A stretch of DNA of 27,215 nucleotides, taken from contig DATCBU010000042.1 of the NCBI GenBank assembly GCA_036511675.1, positions 1-27,215 on the forward strand, written 5' to 3'. The position numbers and the translations under genes were made by a program. Positions 1 to 7,319 of the stretch are shown piece after piece (position 1 is the first letter of the stretch; every line of letters starts with the position of its first letter). The stretch is from Chersky-840 sp036511675. Its GTDB lineage: Bacteria > Actinomycetota > Acidimicrobiia > Acidimicrobiales > UBA8190. The notes below the pieces were generated by a model, which saw nothing but the letters and a program-made list of their open reading frames with translations, made no database searches and was not told where the DNA came from.

Positions 1-22
1 CTTTTTCGAAGTCGCTGGGCAT
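1..22 (-). CDS. Start of a minus-strand gene, possibly parA (partial)
   Basis: An ATG on the minus strand at 22-20 opens a frame (MPSDFEK) that runs off the left edge. A good ribosome binding site, GGAGG on the minus strand (32-36), lies 9 nt upstream, which supports this start. In most actinobacteria the gene after rsmG near the origin is parA, the chromosome-partition ATPase, and the parS-like repeats just upstream fit that. Only seven residues are visible and no ParA motif can be seen, so the identity rests on gene order alone. Confidence 0.4.
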
Positions 23-51
23 GGGTCCACGCCTCCGTCCCGTGCCTGCTG

Positions 52-83
52 GGGTGTTTCACCGTAAGGTACCACGTGAAACA
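52..83. promoter_or_regulatory. parS-like repeat, copy 1
   Basis: First of two closely similar 32-bp direct repeats. It has the inverted arms TGTTTCAC (55-62) and GTGAAACA (76-83) around a 13-bp centre. The 16-mer ending at 83, GGTACCACGTGAAACA, matches the ParB site consensus TGTTTCACGTGAAACA at 13 of 16 positions. The position between rsmG and a likely parA start, about 6 kb from oriC, is typical for ParB centromere sites. ParB binding is inferred. Confidence 0.6.
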
Positions 84-110
84 CCGCCACGGCGATCCTG
101 CTGCGTTCAG

Positions 111-142
111 GGGTGTTTCACCGTAAAGTTACACGTGGAACA
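111..142. promoter_or_regulatory. parS-like repeat, copy 2
   Basis: Second copy of the repeat, exactly 59 bp after the first. Arms are TGTTTCAC (114-121) and GTGGAACA (135-142), again separated by 13 bp. The 16-mer AGTTACACGTGGAACA (127-142) matches the parS consensus at 13 of 16 positions. The two copies lie in the 182-bp gap between rsmG and the gene at the left edge, so they could also act in its promoter. Confidence 0.6.
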
Positions 143-204
143 TTCGCGATTTCGGTACCCTGAGCTGCGGTGATGCCGGCCGGTGTTGCCCGCGACGTTT
201 TCCG

Positions 205-894
205 TCAACCCTCGGAGACCCGGTACAGGGGCCGTTTGGAAGCCACACCGGACCGCCGCGGAAACCGCTCCGGGCACGGGGTGGCCTGCAGGACCACCTG
301 GTAGCCGAACCTGGCCCTGACCGTCGTCAGCGGTTCTTGACCGAGCTCCGCCAGACCGCCCCGAGGCCACCGCCCACCGTCCTGACCAGGGGAAGGAGGC
401 TCGGACACCACCAGCAGGCCACCGGTCTTCAGAAAAGGGGCGGCGCACTCGGCGGTGACCGGTGGGCTCCCGAACGACCGGGCCCACACCACGTCGAACG
501 AGGCGCGGAGATCCTCGCTCGACCCCGCTGCCTCCGCCCTGGCCCGGACCACCGTGACCCGATCGTCCCAGCCCAGGGTGAGGATCGTCTCGGACAGAAA
601 TGTGGTCCGACGCTCGGAGGAGTCGAGCAACACGGCAGTGGACGCGGGCCAGTACTGCGCCAGGACCAGGCCGGGAAGTCCGCCTCCCGAGCCCAGGTCC
701 AGCCAACGATCGGGACTGTCGGTGCGGGGGTGCCCCTCGGCATCGTGGCGCTGCGCCTGGGCCTGCTCGAAAGCGTGGGCGAAGCCCTGGGCGTGGTCGA
801 CCTGTCCTTCGAGCTCCATGGGGCCCAAGAAGCCCAGGGAGCGGGCCTGATCCAGCATCGCCAGCAGGGAGCTGGGCATGGGAGCGTCGCTCAC
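205..894 (-). CDS. rsmG: 16S rRNA m7G527 methyltransferase RsmG (GidB)
   Basis: A 229-residue SAM-dependent methyltransferase of the RsmG family, which methylates N7 of G527 in 16S rRNA in the cytoplasm. The SAM-binding motif DLGSGGGLPGL is at residues 66-76, followed by the acidic strand end LLD at 89-91 that normally contacts the SAM ribose; the Rossmann fold continues through FDVVWARSFG (about 133-142). The start is GTG with no strong ribosome binding site; an in-frame ATG five codons in is an alternative. The length is normal for the family. It is the last gene of the minus-strand rpmH cluster, 74 nt after khpB, a conserved actinobacterial position. The sequence is rather divergent outside the SAM motif, but motif plus synteny make the call secure. 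Confidence 0.9.
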   Translation of the reverse strand: MSDAPMPSSLLAMLDQARSLGFLGPMELEGQVDHAQGFAHAFEQAQAQRHDAEGHPRTDSPDRWLDLGSGGGLPGLVLAQYWPASTAVLLDSSERRTTFLSETILTLGWDDRVTVVRARAEAAGSSEDLRASFDVVWARSFGSPPVTAECAAPFLKTGGLLVVSEPPSPGQDGGRWPRGGLAELGQEPLTTVRARFGYQVVLQATPCPERFPRRSGVASKRPLYRVSEG

Positions 895-928
895 GGCGCC
901 ACCCGGTGGGTCTGGAAGTGCTGCATCG

Positions 929-948
929 GGGGATCCGGGAGGATCCCC
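929..948. repeat. Perfect 8-bp inverted repeat in the khpB-rsmG gap
   Basis: GGGGATCC (929-936) and GGATCCCC (941-948) flank the 4-base loop GGGA. In the minus-strand transcript this would form a stable hairpin between khpB and rsmG. No U-run follows, so it is not a classical terminator; an RNA-processing or attenuation role is possible but unproven. Confidence 0.5.
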
Positions 949-968
949 ACCGGGGGGTGTCGGGCGCC

Positions 969-2006
969 TCAGGCGCCCTCGGCCACGTCGGCGGCGGGGT
1001 GGTTGGAGGAGATCACGACGTAGCGCCGAGGCTCCTCACCCTCCGACCGGGTGGACAGGCCGTCGATCTCGTTGATGGTGTCGTGCACGACCTTGCGGTC
1101 AGCGGCGGACATGGGTTCGAGGGCCCGGTCCGACCCCGAACCTGTGACCTCCTCCGCCACCTGGGTGGCGAAGCGCTGCAGCGCGGCCGTGCGCTTGGCC
1201 CGGTACCCCGCCACGTCCACGTTGATCCGGCTGCTCTGCCCGCCGGTGCGCTTCTGGACGAAGGTCCGGGCCAGCTCCTGCAGGGCGGCCAAGGTGGCGC
1301 CACCCGGCCCGACGAGGACACCGAGCTCCTGGCCCTCGACCACGACCTCGGCCGTCTCCTCGTCCACCACCCTGGTCGACACGTCCGCGTCCAGACCGAG
1401 CTCGTCGATCAGCCCGGCGATGAACTCCCGGGCCGATTCCCCCTGCTCTTCGAGCGTCATGGTCTCGCCCACAGCCTCCTCCTTCGTCGACCCGGACGGC
1501 CGGGACCCTTTCCTCCTGGTGGAGGACTGCGGTGGGGTTCCCGCGCCTTCACCGGGCTCGCCGTCCCGGTCCCCGTTCACACTCTGTTCCCCGCTCCGAC
1601 CTGCGCCCCCGCCTCGGGATCGGGAGCGGCGTCGCCGGTTGGACGAGGATCCGGTGCCGTTCGTCGACGGGGCACCGGTCGCCCCGTCCCCGGCCTCGGC
1701 GTCCGCCCCGTCGGCCACGGTGGCCGTGCTCCGACTTCTGTCCCCGGTGCGACCCGATCCTCCGCTGCGCCTGGCCCCACTGTCACGCTGCTCGCCCGTG
1801 CGCCTCGTCCGGGTGCGCTTGGGGCGGGGGCTCGTGGGCCGGACCCGCGCCCGGACCCGGGCTTCTCCCCGCATGCGCCCGAACAGGCCTGCCTTGGGCT
1901 CGGTCACCGTCACGAATTCGGCATCGGTCTCGTCCACCCCGAGTTGGTCGAGGGCGGCGTCTCTGGCCTCCTCGATCGTCTTTCCGGTCGTCTCGACCCA
2001 CTCCAT
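969..2006 (-). CDS. khpB: RNA-binding protein KhpB (Jag/EloR): Jag_N, KH and R3H domains
   Basis: A 345-residue RNA-binding protein. Residues 1 to about 52 form the Jag N-terminal domain (the segment TEPKAGLFGRMRGEARVRARV is characteristic). About 53-180 is a low-complexity Arg/Ser/Gly/Thr-rich linker, unusually long and basic. About 195-265 is a KH domain with the GxxG loop GPGG at 233-236. The C-terminus is an R3H domain with its R-x3-H signature at R304 and H308. In Firmicutes the family pairs with KhpA to bind small and messenger RNAs and influences cell division and elongation; that function is from the family. The ATG start lies 3 nt after the yidC stop, so the two are co-transcribed, as is usual at this locus. 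Confidence 0.9.
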   Translation of the reverse strand: MEWVETTGKTIEEARDAALDQLGVDETDAEFVTVTEPKAGLFGRMRGEARVRARVRPTSPRPKRTRTRRTGEQRDSGARRSGGSGRTGDRSRSTATVADGADAEAGDGATGAPSTNGTGSSSNRRRRSRSRGGGAGRSGEQSVNGDRDGEPGEGAGTPPQSSTRRKGSRPSGSTKEEAVGETMTLEEQGESAREFIAGLIDELGLDADVSTRVVDEETAEVVVEGQELGVLVGPGGATLAALQELARTFVQKRTGGQSSRINVDVAGYRAKRTAALQRFATQVAEEVTGSGSDRALEPMSAADRKVVHDTINEIDGLSTRSEGEEPRRYVVISSNHPAADVAEGA

Positions 2007-2009
2007 CGC

Positions 2010-3272
2010 TCAACGCGCCTTTCTCGGTCGCTTCTTGGCGGAACGGGGCTGCCCCGGGGGCTGCTCTTTCGGGGCCGGGGCGCCGTTGCTCCCCGCCTTC
2101 GCCGATCCGCGTTGCGCGCCTCCGTTCGTATGTGCGCCGTTGGGGCGCTTGGCCGTGCCGCCGGGCTTGCCGGCGTCGTTCGGTGCGGCCGTCCCATTCG
2201 AAGATCCGCCGCCGTTCGAGGAGGCAGCGTCGCCCTTGGGCTTGGTGACAGGGGGTTTTCCGGCCGGAGGCTTGGCCCCCGATGGCTTGGTTCCCGCGGG
2301 CTTCTGTTCGTCCTTGGGCTCGCGGGGCATGTCGATCTCTGCCTGAAGGCCAGACTGCCGGGCCTTCTGCTGCTCGAGCGCCCGCTGCTGGGCGTTGGCC
2401 AGGCGCTCCATGATCGACCGCCGCGGTGCGCCGGCACTTCCACCACGCCCCGGGAGCTTCCCCTCACCGCGCGTGGACGCCTTGTCCAGTACCCCGGACC
2501 GGAAGATGCCTTCCTGGATGCCGATGCGGCACAGACTGGAAACCACAAAATAGATGTTCACCCCAGCCGAGATCCTGATGTAAATAACGGCGAAGATAAG
2601 CGGCATATACCGCTGCATCATTTGCATCTGTGGATTGGCCTGGGCTGCCCCGGGGTTCCTGCTATTGAGCTGCCGCATTTGCAGATATTGCAGGCCGATG
2701 GCCACGCCCACGATGGCAACGTAGGGGATGGCCCCGTACCAATGGGCGTGGTGCGAGAACACGTTGTTGCCCAGATCCAAGCCGAAGGCCTGCATGTGGC
2801 CCTTGGCGGCGATGAGGTCGTGGTACAGCCGGGTGCTGTGGGAGACGTAGTCCGGCCGGGCAAAGGGGATGCCGTTCTTGCCTTTGACGGTATTCGTCAA
2901 GCCACGGATGACGCCATAGAGCACAACGAAGACAGGAAGCTGGATGAGCATGGGCAGGCATCCACCGGCCGGATTGATGCCATGCTCCTTGTACAGCTTC
3001 ATCATTTCTTCGTTGAGCGTTACCCGGTCGCCCTTGTACTTCGCCTGGATCTTCTTGAGCTCGGGGGCGACCCGTTGCATCTTGATGGTGGAGCGGGTGC
3101 TCTTGACCGTGAGGGGAGCCGTCACGATCATCACCACCACCGTCAACAGGGCGATGGCGACGGCGAAGTTGGGGATGATCGAGTAGAAGAAGGCGATGAT
3201 CCCGGCCAGGAGCTCGTACAGGGGCTTGAAGATCTGGCCGATGGTGCTGGCGAACATGAGATGGACGATCAC
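2010..3272 (-). CDS. yidC: Membrane protein insertase YidC/Oxa1
   Basis: A 420-residue polytopic insertase that puts proteins into the cytoplasmic membrane, alone or with SecYEG. Hydrophobic segments lie at about 20-50, 107-128, 180-200 and 222-245. Between the first two is the cytoplasmic helical hairpin starting KMQRVAPELKKIQAKYKGD, with GINPAGGCLPMLIQLPVF after it, both family hallmarks. The start is GTG (3272-3270) overlapping the yidD stop as GTGA, with GAGGTG 5 nt upstream; an ATG five codons later is less likely. Residues about 270-420 form a Lys/Pro/Asn/Gly-rich cytoplasmic tail ending KKRPRKAR, probably ribosome- or nucleic-acid-contacting. The Arg normally found five residues before the Pro of the first transmembrane segment appears here as Met48. 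Confidence 0.92.
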   Translation of the reverse strand: MIVHLMFASTIGQIFKPLYELLAGIIAFFYSIIPNFAVAIALLTVVVMIVTAPLTVKSTRSTIKMQRVAPELKKIQAKYKGDRVTLNEEMMKLYKEHGINPAGGCLPMLIQLPVFVVLYGVIRGLTNTVKGKNGIPFARPDYVSHSTRLYHDLIAAKGHMQAFGLDLGNNVFSHHAHWYGAIPYVAIVGVAIGLQYLQMRQLNSRNPGAAQANPQMQMMQRYMPLIFAVIYIRISAGVNIYFVVSSLCRIGIQEGIFRSGVLDKASTRGEGKLPGRGGSAGAPRRSIMERLANAQQRALEQQKARQSGLQAEIDMPREPKDEQKPAGTKPSGAKPPAGKPPVTKPKGDAASSNGGGSSNGTAAPNDAGKPGGTAKRPNGAHTNGGAQRGSAKAGSNGAPAPKEQPPGQPRSAKKRPRKAR

Positions 3273-3574
3273 TCGGGCACCTCATCGATCCCGTGGCCGC
3301 CCCAGGGATGACACCGGGCGACCCGGCGCAGGGCCAGCAGCGACCCCCGAGCGGTCCCGTGGCGTTCGATGGCGGTGACGGCGTAGTCCGAGCAGGTGGG
3401 CCAGTACCGGCACGGCGACGGTCGCCCGGTGCGAAGTACCTGGTAGAAGCGGATAATTCGAAGCAGTCCGGCCCGGATGGGCCCCCGACGGGTCCGGGGC
3501 GCGGCGGCCGACGGCCCAGGGGTGGTGGCGCCCAGGGGCGCGGGAGCTGCGGGCAGGGTCATGGGGGCGCTCAC
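3269..3574 (-). CDS. yidD: Membrane protein insertion efficiency factor YidD
   Basis: A 101-residue small protein with the YidD signature: RIIRFYQVLRTGRPSPCRYWPTCSDYA-type core (residues about 39-65, with Cys at SPCRYWPTCS) and the C-terminal HPWGGHGIDEVP motif. YidD sits at the inner face of the membrane and assists YidC-dependent insertion. The first 30 residues are a Pro/Ala-rich extension not typical of the family. ATG start overlaps the rnpA stop by 4 nt and the stop overlaps yidC by 4 nt, so rnpA-yidD-yidC are translationally coupled. Confidence 0.92.
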   Translation of the reverse strand: MSAPMTLPAAPAPLGATTPGPSAAAPRTRRGPIRAGLLRIIRFYQVLRTGRPSPCRYWPTCSDYAVTAIERHGTARGSLLALRRVARCHPWGGHGIDEVPE

Positions 3575-3906
3575 CGGCGCCGACCCCGAGAAGCCGTTGT
3601 CATCGCTGCTGTCACTTGTGCCTTCAAATCCTCGTAAGGGAGCCCGGCCGCCTCTGGACCCGCCGCCACCAGGTAGGCACCGGGCTCGAGTGACCCCGAC
3701 GCTTCGGCCACCACCGCCCGCAGACGGCGGCGGAGCTGGTTGCGGACGACCGCACCGCCCACCCGTTTCCCCACGGCGTACGCCACCCGGGGCACGCTGT
3801 CGTCGCCGGCTGCCACGAAGGTCACCGTGATGTGGCCCCGTCGGCTCCGCTGCCCGTAGCGCCGCAGCGCCTCGAATGTCGCCCGGTCCCGGATTCGCCA
3901 GCCCAC
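3571..3906 (-). CDS. rnpA: Ribonuclease P protein component
   Basis: Protein subunit of RNase P, which helps the catalytic RNA cleave the 5' leader of precursor tRNA. The conserved region begins WRIRDRATFEAL and includes the family box GKRVGGAVVRNQLRRRLR, the basic RNR helix that binds RNA. The frame stays open to an ATG at 3984, which would give 137 residues but overlap rpmH by 62 nt. I prefer the GTG at 3906-3904: it lies 16 nt after the rpmH stop, has a CAGGG-type site just upstream, begins right before the conserved domain, and gives a normal length of 111 residues. The start remains uncertain. The stop overlaps yidD by 4 nt. Confidence 0.85.
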   Translation of the reverse strand: MGWRIRDRATFEALRRYGQRSRRGHITVTFVAAGDDSVPRVAYAVGKRVGGAVVRNQLRRRLRAVVAEASGSLEPGAYLVAAGPEAAGLPYEDLKAQVTAAMTTASRGRRR

Positions 3907-3922
3907 AGGGGCCCTGCCGCTC

Positions 3923-4057
3923 TCACGCGGAGAGGCGGTGGCGACCTTTGACCCGGCGCGCCTTGAGAATTGCTCTCCCGGCACGGGTGGACATGCGGTG
4001 TCGAAATCCGTGGTTCTTGGCCCGTTTCCTGGTGTTGGGCTGGTAAGTCCTCTTCAC
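3923..4057 (-). CDS. rpmH: 50S ribosomal protein L34
   Basis: A 44-residue protein, VKRTYQPNTRKRAKNHGFRH and onward, ending KARRVKGRHRLSA; this is unmistakable L34 of the large ribosomal subunit. The start is GTG at 4057-4055 with AAGGA-like bases upstream. A much longer upstream open frame exists but has no L34 similarity. It is the first gene of the minus-strand cluster and is divergent from dnaA, the standard arrangement beside a bacterial origin. Confidence 0.95.
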   Translation of the reverse strand: MKRTYQPNTRKRAKNHGFRHRMSTRAGRAILKARRVKGRHRLSA

Positions 4058-4254
4058 TCCCTTGTCCTTTGTGCTCGAGGCCGGTTTGCGGCGCGGCTCG
4101 TCTGCCGGGGCGCCGTACGAACAGGTGCCCGCCCCGAGTGCCTGGTCCCATGCTAGGCGCGTCCCCGCGCGCCCACCAGGCAGGATGGGGGCGTCCCGGG
4201 GCCGGCGGCGCGCAATTTCACAAAGAGTTTTCACGGATCGACGCGCGAAAACAT

Positions 4255-4291
4255 CCCTGGTGGGCGACGAAGAAATTGGTCCCCACCAGGG
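4255..4291. repeat. 10-bp perfect inverted repeat upstream of dnaA
   Basis: CCCTGGTGGG (4255-4264) and CCCACCAGGG (4282-4291) are exact reverse complements around a 17-base spacer. The arms are 27 bp apart start to start. It could be a regulator operator or a leader hairpin in either divergent transcript. There is no U-run beside it, so I do not call it a terminator. Confidence 0.5.
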
Positions 4292-4460
4292 TCTGTGCGG
4301 GGGGTTGCGTGGGCTCCGGAGCCACTAGCAGCACCCGACCCGCCGGTGTACCGTTCCTCGCTACCGGTGCGTCACCGACGTGTCGGAACCGACAACAGGG
4401 TCCTCCTTCCCCAGGGCCACCAGACAGAGGCCGTAGGTGGACGGCGGACAACTTCCCGGA

Positions 4461-4492
4461 CAATCCACACGTGTGGATCTACTTGTGGACAA
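4461..4492. promoter_or_regulatory. DnaA-box cluster in the dnaA leader
   Basis: TGTGGACAA at 4484-4492 is the complement of TTGTCCACA, the favoured actinobacterial DnaA box. Immediately upstream the 16-bp perfect palindrome ATCCACACGTGTGGAT (4463-4478) joins two box-like sites, CAATCCACA and the complement of AGATCCACA, head to head. The group ends 28 bp before the dnaA start, which fits autoregulation of dnaA by DnaA. Binding itself is inferred. Confidence 0.65.
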
Positions 4493-4520
4493 TTTTGGCG
4501 GCGGGACGGTGGAGGCCCTG

Positions 4521-5939
4521 GTGAATGAGATGAACGACTTGTGGAAGCGTTGTGGAGACACCTTGCGCGAGCAGGTATCGGAGGCCACCTGGCGCACCTG
4601 GCTCCAAGGCCTGAGCCCCGAGGCCTACGACGGTGATCTGCTGGTCCTGAGCGCGCCGAGCTCGATCATCCGTGAACGGGTCGAGAACCGGTTCCTGGAG
4701 TTGATCGCGGCGGCGGCGGCTGACGTGGCCTCCCACGAGGTCAAGGTCCGACTGGACCTCGGCCCCATGGCGGTCGCCGACCCGTTGGCACTCACCTCGC
4801 TCCTCGACGAAGAGCACACCTCCCCCAACTCCTCGAACTCGTCGGACTACGGGGACACCCGCTCGGGCCGCAGCACCAACCGGCGGTCCTCGGCCGCCGA
4901 GGACCGCGACGTCGGGGGCCTCGACTCCCGGTACACCTTCGACGCCTTCGTCATCGGGTCGTCGAACCGCTTCGCCCACGCCGCGGCCCAGGCAGTGGCC
5001 GAGATGCCGGCCAAGTCCTACAACCCCTTGTTCATCCACGGGGACGCCGGGTTGGGCAAGACGCACCTCCTCCACGCCATCGGGAACTACGTCCGGGAGA
5101 ACTTCGCCGGAAGCCGCGTCCGCTACGTCTCGACCGAGACGTTCCTCAACGAGTTCGTCGACGCCATCCGGAGCAACACCACCACCGCCTTCAAGCGCCG
5201 CTACCGCGAGTGCGACGTCCTGCTCATCGACGACGTCCAGTTCATGGAGAACAAAGAGGCGCTCCAAGAGGAGTTCTTCCACACCTTCAACCACCTCTAC
5301 GGCGCCTCCCGTCAGGTGGTCCTCACCTCGGACCGCCCCCCGAAGAGCATCGCCACGCTGGAGGACCGGCTCCGGAGCCGCTTCCTGTCGGGGCTCATCA
5401 CCGACGTCCAGCCCCCCGAGCTCGAGACCCGCCTGGCCATCTTGCAGAAGAAGCTCGAACGCGAGCCGTCGCATGTCCCCCACGAGGTCCTCGAGTTCAT
5501 CGCCTCCAACGTGACCGACAACATCCGCGAGCTGGAAGGGGCCTTGATCAGGGTGACGGCCTACGGGAGCCTGAACAACCAGCCTCTGACCCGTGAGCTG
5601 GCCGAACACGTCCTGTCCGACATCGTCAACGCCGGCCAGCCCCGCGTCATCACCCCGGCCCAGATCCTCGAGATCACCGCGGCCACCTTCGGCTTCAGCA
5701 TCGAGGACCTGTGCGGGCCCAGCCGACGCCGGCCCCTGGTCATCGCCCGCCAGATCGGCATGTACCTGTTCCGGGACCTCACCGACTACTCCTACCCGGC
5801 CATCGCCAAGGAATTCGGCGGGAGGGACCACACCACCGTCATGCACGCCGTGGTGAAGATCTCCTCGCTCATGGGCGAGCGCCGTCAGATCTTCGACCAG
5901 GTGAACGACCTGATCGTCCGGATCAAGACTGGTGCATGA
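4521..5939 (+). CDS. dnaA: Chromosomal replication initiator DnaA
   Basis: A 472-residue AAA+ initiator that binds DnaA boxes, melts oriC and recruits helicase. Domain I covers about 1-90 (TLREQVSEATWRTWLQGLSP near the start), a Ser/Asn/Arg-rich linker follows to about 135, and the AAA+ domain carries Walker A GDAGLGKTH near 174-182 and Walker B LLIDDVQF near 234-241. Domain IV ends with the DNA-binding signature GGRDHTTVMHAV near 432-443. The frame is open to an ATG at 4437, but that would include the DnaA-box cluster. The GTG at 4521 has GGAGG 5 nt upstream and begins VNEMNDLWKR, as expected for the family, so I chose it. It is the first plus-strand gene right of the origin cluster. Confidence 0.95.
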   Translation: MNEMNDLWKRCGDTLREQVSEATWRTWLQGLSPEAYDGDLLVLSAPSSIIRERVENRFLELIAAAAADVASHEVKVRLDLGPMAVADPLALTSLLDEEHTSPNSSNSSDYGDTRSGRSTNRRSSAAEDRDVGGLDSRYTFDAFVIGSSNRFAHAAAQAVAEMPAKSYNPLFIHGDAGLGKTHLLHAIGNYVRENFAGSRVRYVSTETFLNEFVDAIRSNTTTAFKRRYRECDVLLIDDVQFMENKEALQEEFFHTFNHLYGASRQVVLTSDRPPKSIATLEDRLRSRFLSGLITDVQPPELETRLAILQKKLEREPSHVPHEVLEFIASNVTDNIRELEGALIRVTAYGSLNNQPLTRELAEHVLSDIVNAGQPRVITPAQILEITAATFGFSIEDLCGPSRRRPLVIARQIGMYLFRDLTDYSYPAIAKEFGGRDHTTVMHAVVKISSLMGERRQIFDQVNDLIVRIKTGA

Positions 5940-6157
5940 CCCTGTGGGGAACCCACCGGGCGCTGTGGACGCGCCGGGGGGCGCGGTGGACAGCCTCGAC
6001 ACCCCGGGGCCCCGCACCCCCGCCCCGGTGGACAACCCCTGAGCCCGGTGGACGACCATGATGGGGCTGACCTCGGGCGATGGGATGTCATCCACAATCC
6101 ACAGGGCCTATTACCGTCACTATCAGAATTTAAATTCCTTGTAGGAAAGGACCCTGT
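5940..6157. other. Candidate chromosomal origin (oriC) between dnaA and dnaN
   Basis: This 218-bp gap carries at least seven DnaA-box-like 9-mers with 7-8 of 9 matches to TTRTCCACA in either orientation: 5943-5951, 5964-5972, 5985-5993, 6027-6035 (GGTGGACAA), 6047-6055, 6088-6096 (TCATCCACA) and 6095-6103. The boxes before 6060 face one way and the last two the other. Beyond them, 6107-6142 is AT-rich for this genome and includes the palindrome GAATTTAAATTC (6126-6137), a candidate duplex-unwinding element. Gene direction switches just to the left, at rpmH/dnaA. The dnaA-dnaN gap is the usual actinobacterial oriC location. Confidence 0.75.
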
Positions 6158-7279
6158 GTGAAGTACCGCTGTGAGCGAGACACCCTCGTCGAGGCGCTCG
6201 CCACCGCCAGTCGGGCCGTGACGTCACGGGCGTCGACCACGCCCGCGCTCAACGGTGTTCGGATCGAGGTGGTAGGGAACCGCCTCACCGTGGTGGGGAC
6301 CGACCTGGACCTGACGGTGCGCGTCGAAGTGGAGGCCATCGGCCTCGACGACGGGTCGTTGGTGGCCCCGGCGCGACTGGTGGCCGACATCGTCCGCTCA
6401 CTCGAGCCCGGGGCGGTGACGTTCGAGGGCGGTGACGACGAGGTCGAGATCTCCGCGGCGCGGTCGCGTTTCGTGGTCCGCACCTACCCGGTGGAGGACT
6501 TCCCCGTGCTGGCCGACCCGCGTCCGGACCAGGTCACGGTGCCCGCTCCGGCCCTGGCCGAGGCGCTGCGGCAGGTGGTGCGGGCCGCTTCCAACGACGA
6601 CGCCCGGCCCCTGCTCACCGGCGTGCTGGTGGCGGCCGAAGCCGGGGGGACGCGACTGGTGGCGACGGACTCGTACCGCCTGGCCATGCGCGACCTGGCC
6701 GGCGAGGGCCCCCTGGCCGAAGGAGCCGAGCAGATCCTGGTCCCGGCGCGCGCCCTGACGGAGCTGCAGCGGCTCATGCCAGCGGCGGGCTCGAAGGAGG
6801 ACGGCGAGGCGACGGTGGGGTTCTCGGTGAGCGAGCTCGACGCCACCTTCACCGTGGGTGGGGTGCGCCTCACCACACGGTTGCTCGACGGGCGATTCCC
6901 CGACTACCGCCAGCTCATCCCCCCGGGGTATCCCAACCTGTTGCGGGTGGGCCGCGAGGCGTTGCTCGACGCCCTACGCCGGGTGCGCCTGCTGGTGCGG
7001 GACAACACCACCCCGGTCCGCCTGTCGATGCGGGCCGGCTCGGTCGAGCTCACCGTGGTGTCCCAGGAGGTCGGCCACGCCAGCGAGGACGTCGACGCCG
7101 AGTACGAGGGCGAGGAGCTGACCGTGGCCTTCAACCCCTCGTACCTCATCGACGGGGTGGAGGCCGTCCTGGGCGACGAGGTGGTCCTCGAGACGGTGGA
7201 CGCCACCAAACCGGCCACGGTGCGGGCACCGGACCACGAGGACTACCGATACCTGCTCATGCCCGTCAGGGTGTCGTAG
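6158..7279 (+). CDS. dnaN: DNA polymerase III beta subunit (sliding clamp)
   Basis: A 373-residue ring-forming clamp that holds DNA polymerase on the template. The N-terminus MKYRCERDTLVEALATASRAV, the segment PALNGVRIEV, the middle motif RPLLTGVLV and the C-terminal YRYLLMPVRVS are clamp hallmarks; the last forms part of the pocket bound by polymerase and other partners. The GTG start is preceded by AAAGGA (6146-6151) at 6 nt. Length matches the three-domain family norm. It follows the oriC-like gap directly and is followed at 40 nt by recF, the classic order. Confidence 0.95.
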   Translation: MKYRCERDTLVEALATASRAVTSRASTTPALNGVRIEVVGNRLTVVGTDLDLTVRVEVEAIGLDDGSLVAPARLVADIVRSLEPGAVTFEGGDDEVEISAARSRFVVRTYPVEDFPVLADPRPDQVTVPAPALAEALRQVVRAASNDDARPLLTGVLVAAEAGGTRLVATDSYRLAMRDLAGEGPLAEGAEQILVPARALTELQRLMPAAGSKEDGEATVGFSVSELDATFTVGGVRLTTRLLDGRFPDYRQLIPPGYPNLLRVGREALLDALRRVRLLVRDNTTPVRLSMRAGSVELTVVSQEVGHASEDVDAEYEGEELTVAFNPSYLIDGVEAVLGDEVVLETVDATKPATVRAPDHEDYRYLLMPVRVS

Positions 7280-7319
7280 CGACCCAGACCCCGTCACCGC
7301 CGACACCCACGACGACCCC

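Larger units (their letters stand above)
4058..4520. promoter_or_regulatory. rpmH-dnaA divergent regulatory region (no gene)
   Basis: This 463-base gap holds no convincing gene; frames crossing it are random high-GC frames. It must contain the divergent promoters of the rpmH cluster and dnaA. I see an inverted repeat at 4255-4291 and a tight DnaA-box group at 4461-4492, described separately. A short AT-rich patch near 4214-4232 may belong to the rpmH promoter, but I cannot assign -10 and -35 boxes with confidence. Confidence 0.7.

Noticed and set aside
600..3311. 903-residue plus-strand open frame
   Set aside because: It lies antisense to khpB and yidC, which have clear domains; the translation is Arg/Gly/Pro/Leu-rich with no motif, a usual high-GC shadow frame.
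4437..4520. Longer DnaA beginning at 4437
   Set aside because: It would put the DnaA-box cluster inside the coding region; the GTG at 4521 has GGAGG at 5 nt and a typical DnaA beginning.
4479..6095. 538-residue minus-strand open frame
   Set aside because: Antisense to dnaA, with Gly/Val/Asp-rich content produced by codon bias; DnaA motifs are intact on the other strand.
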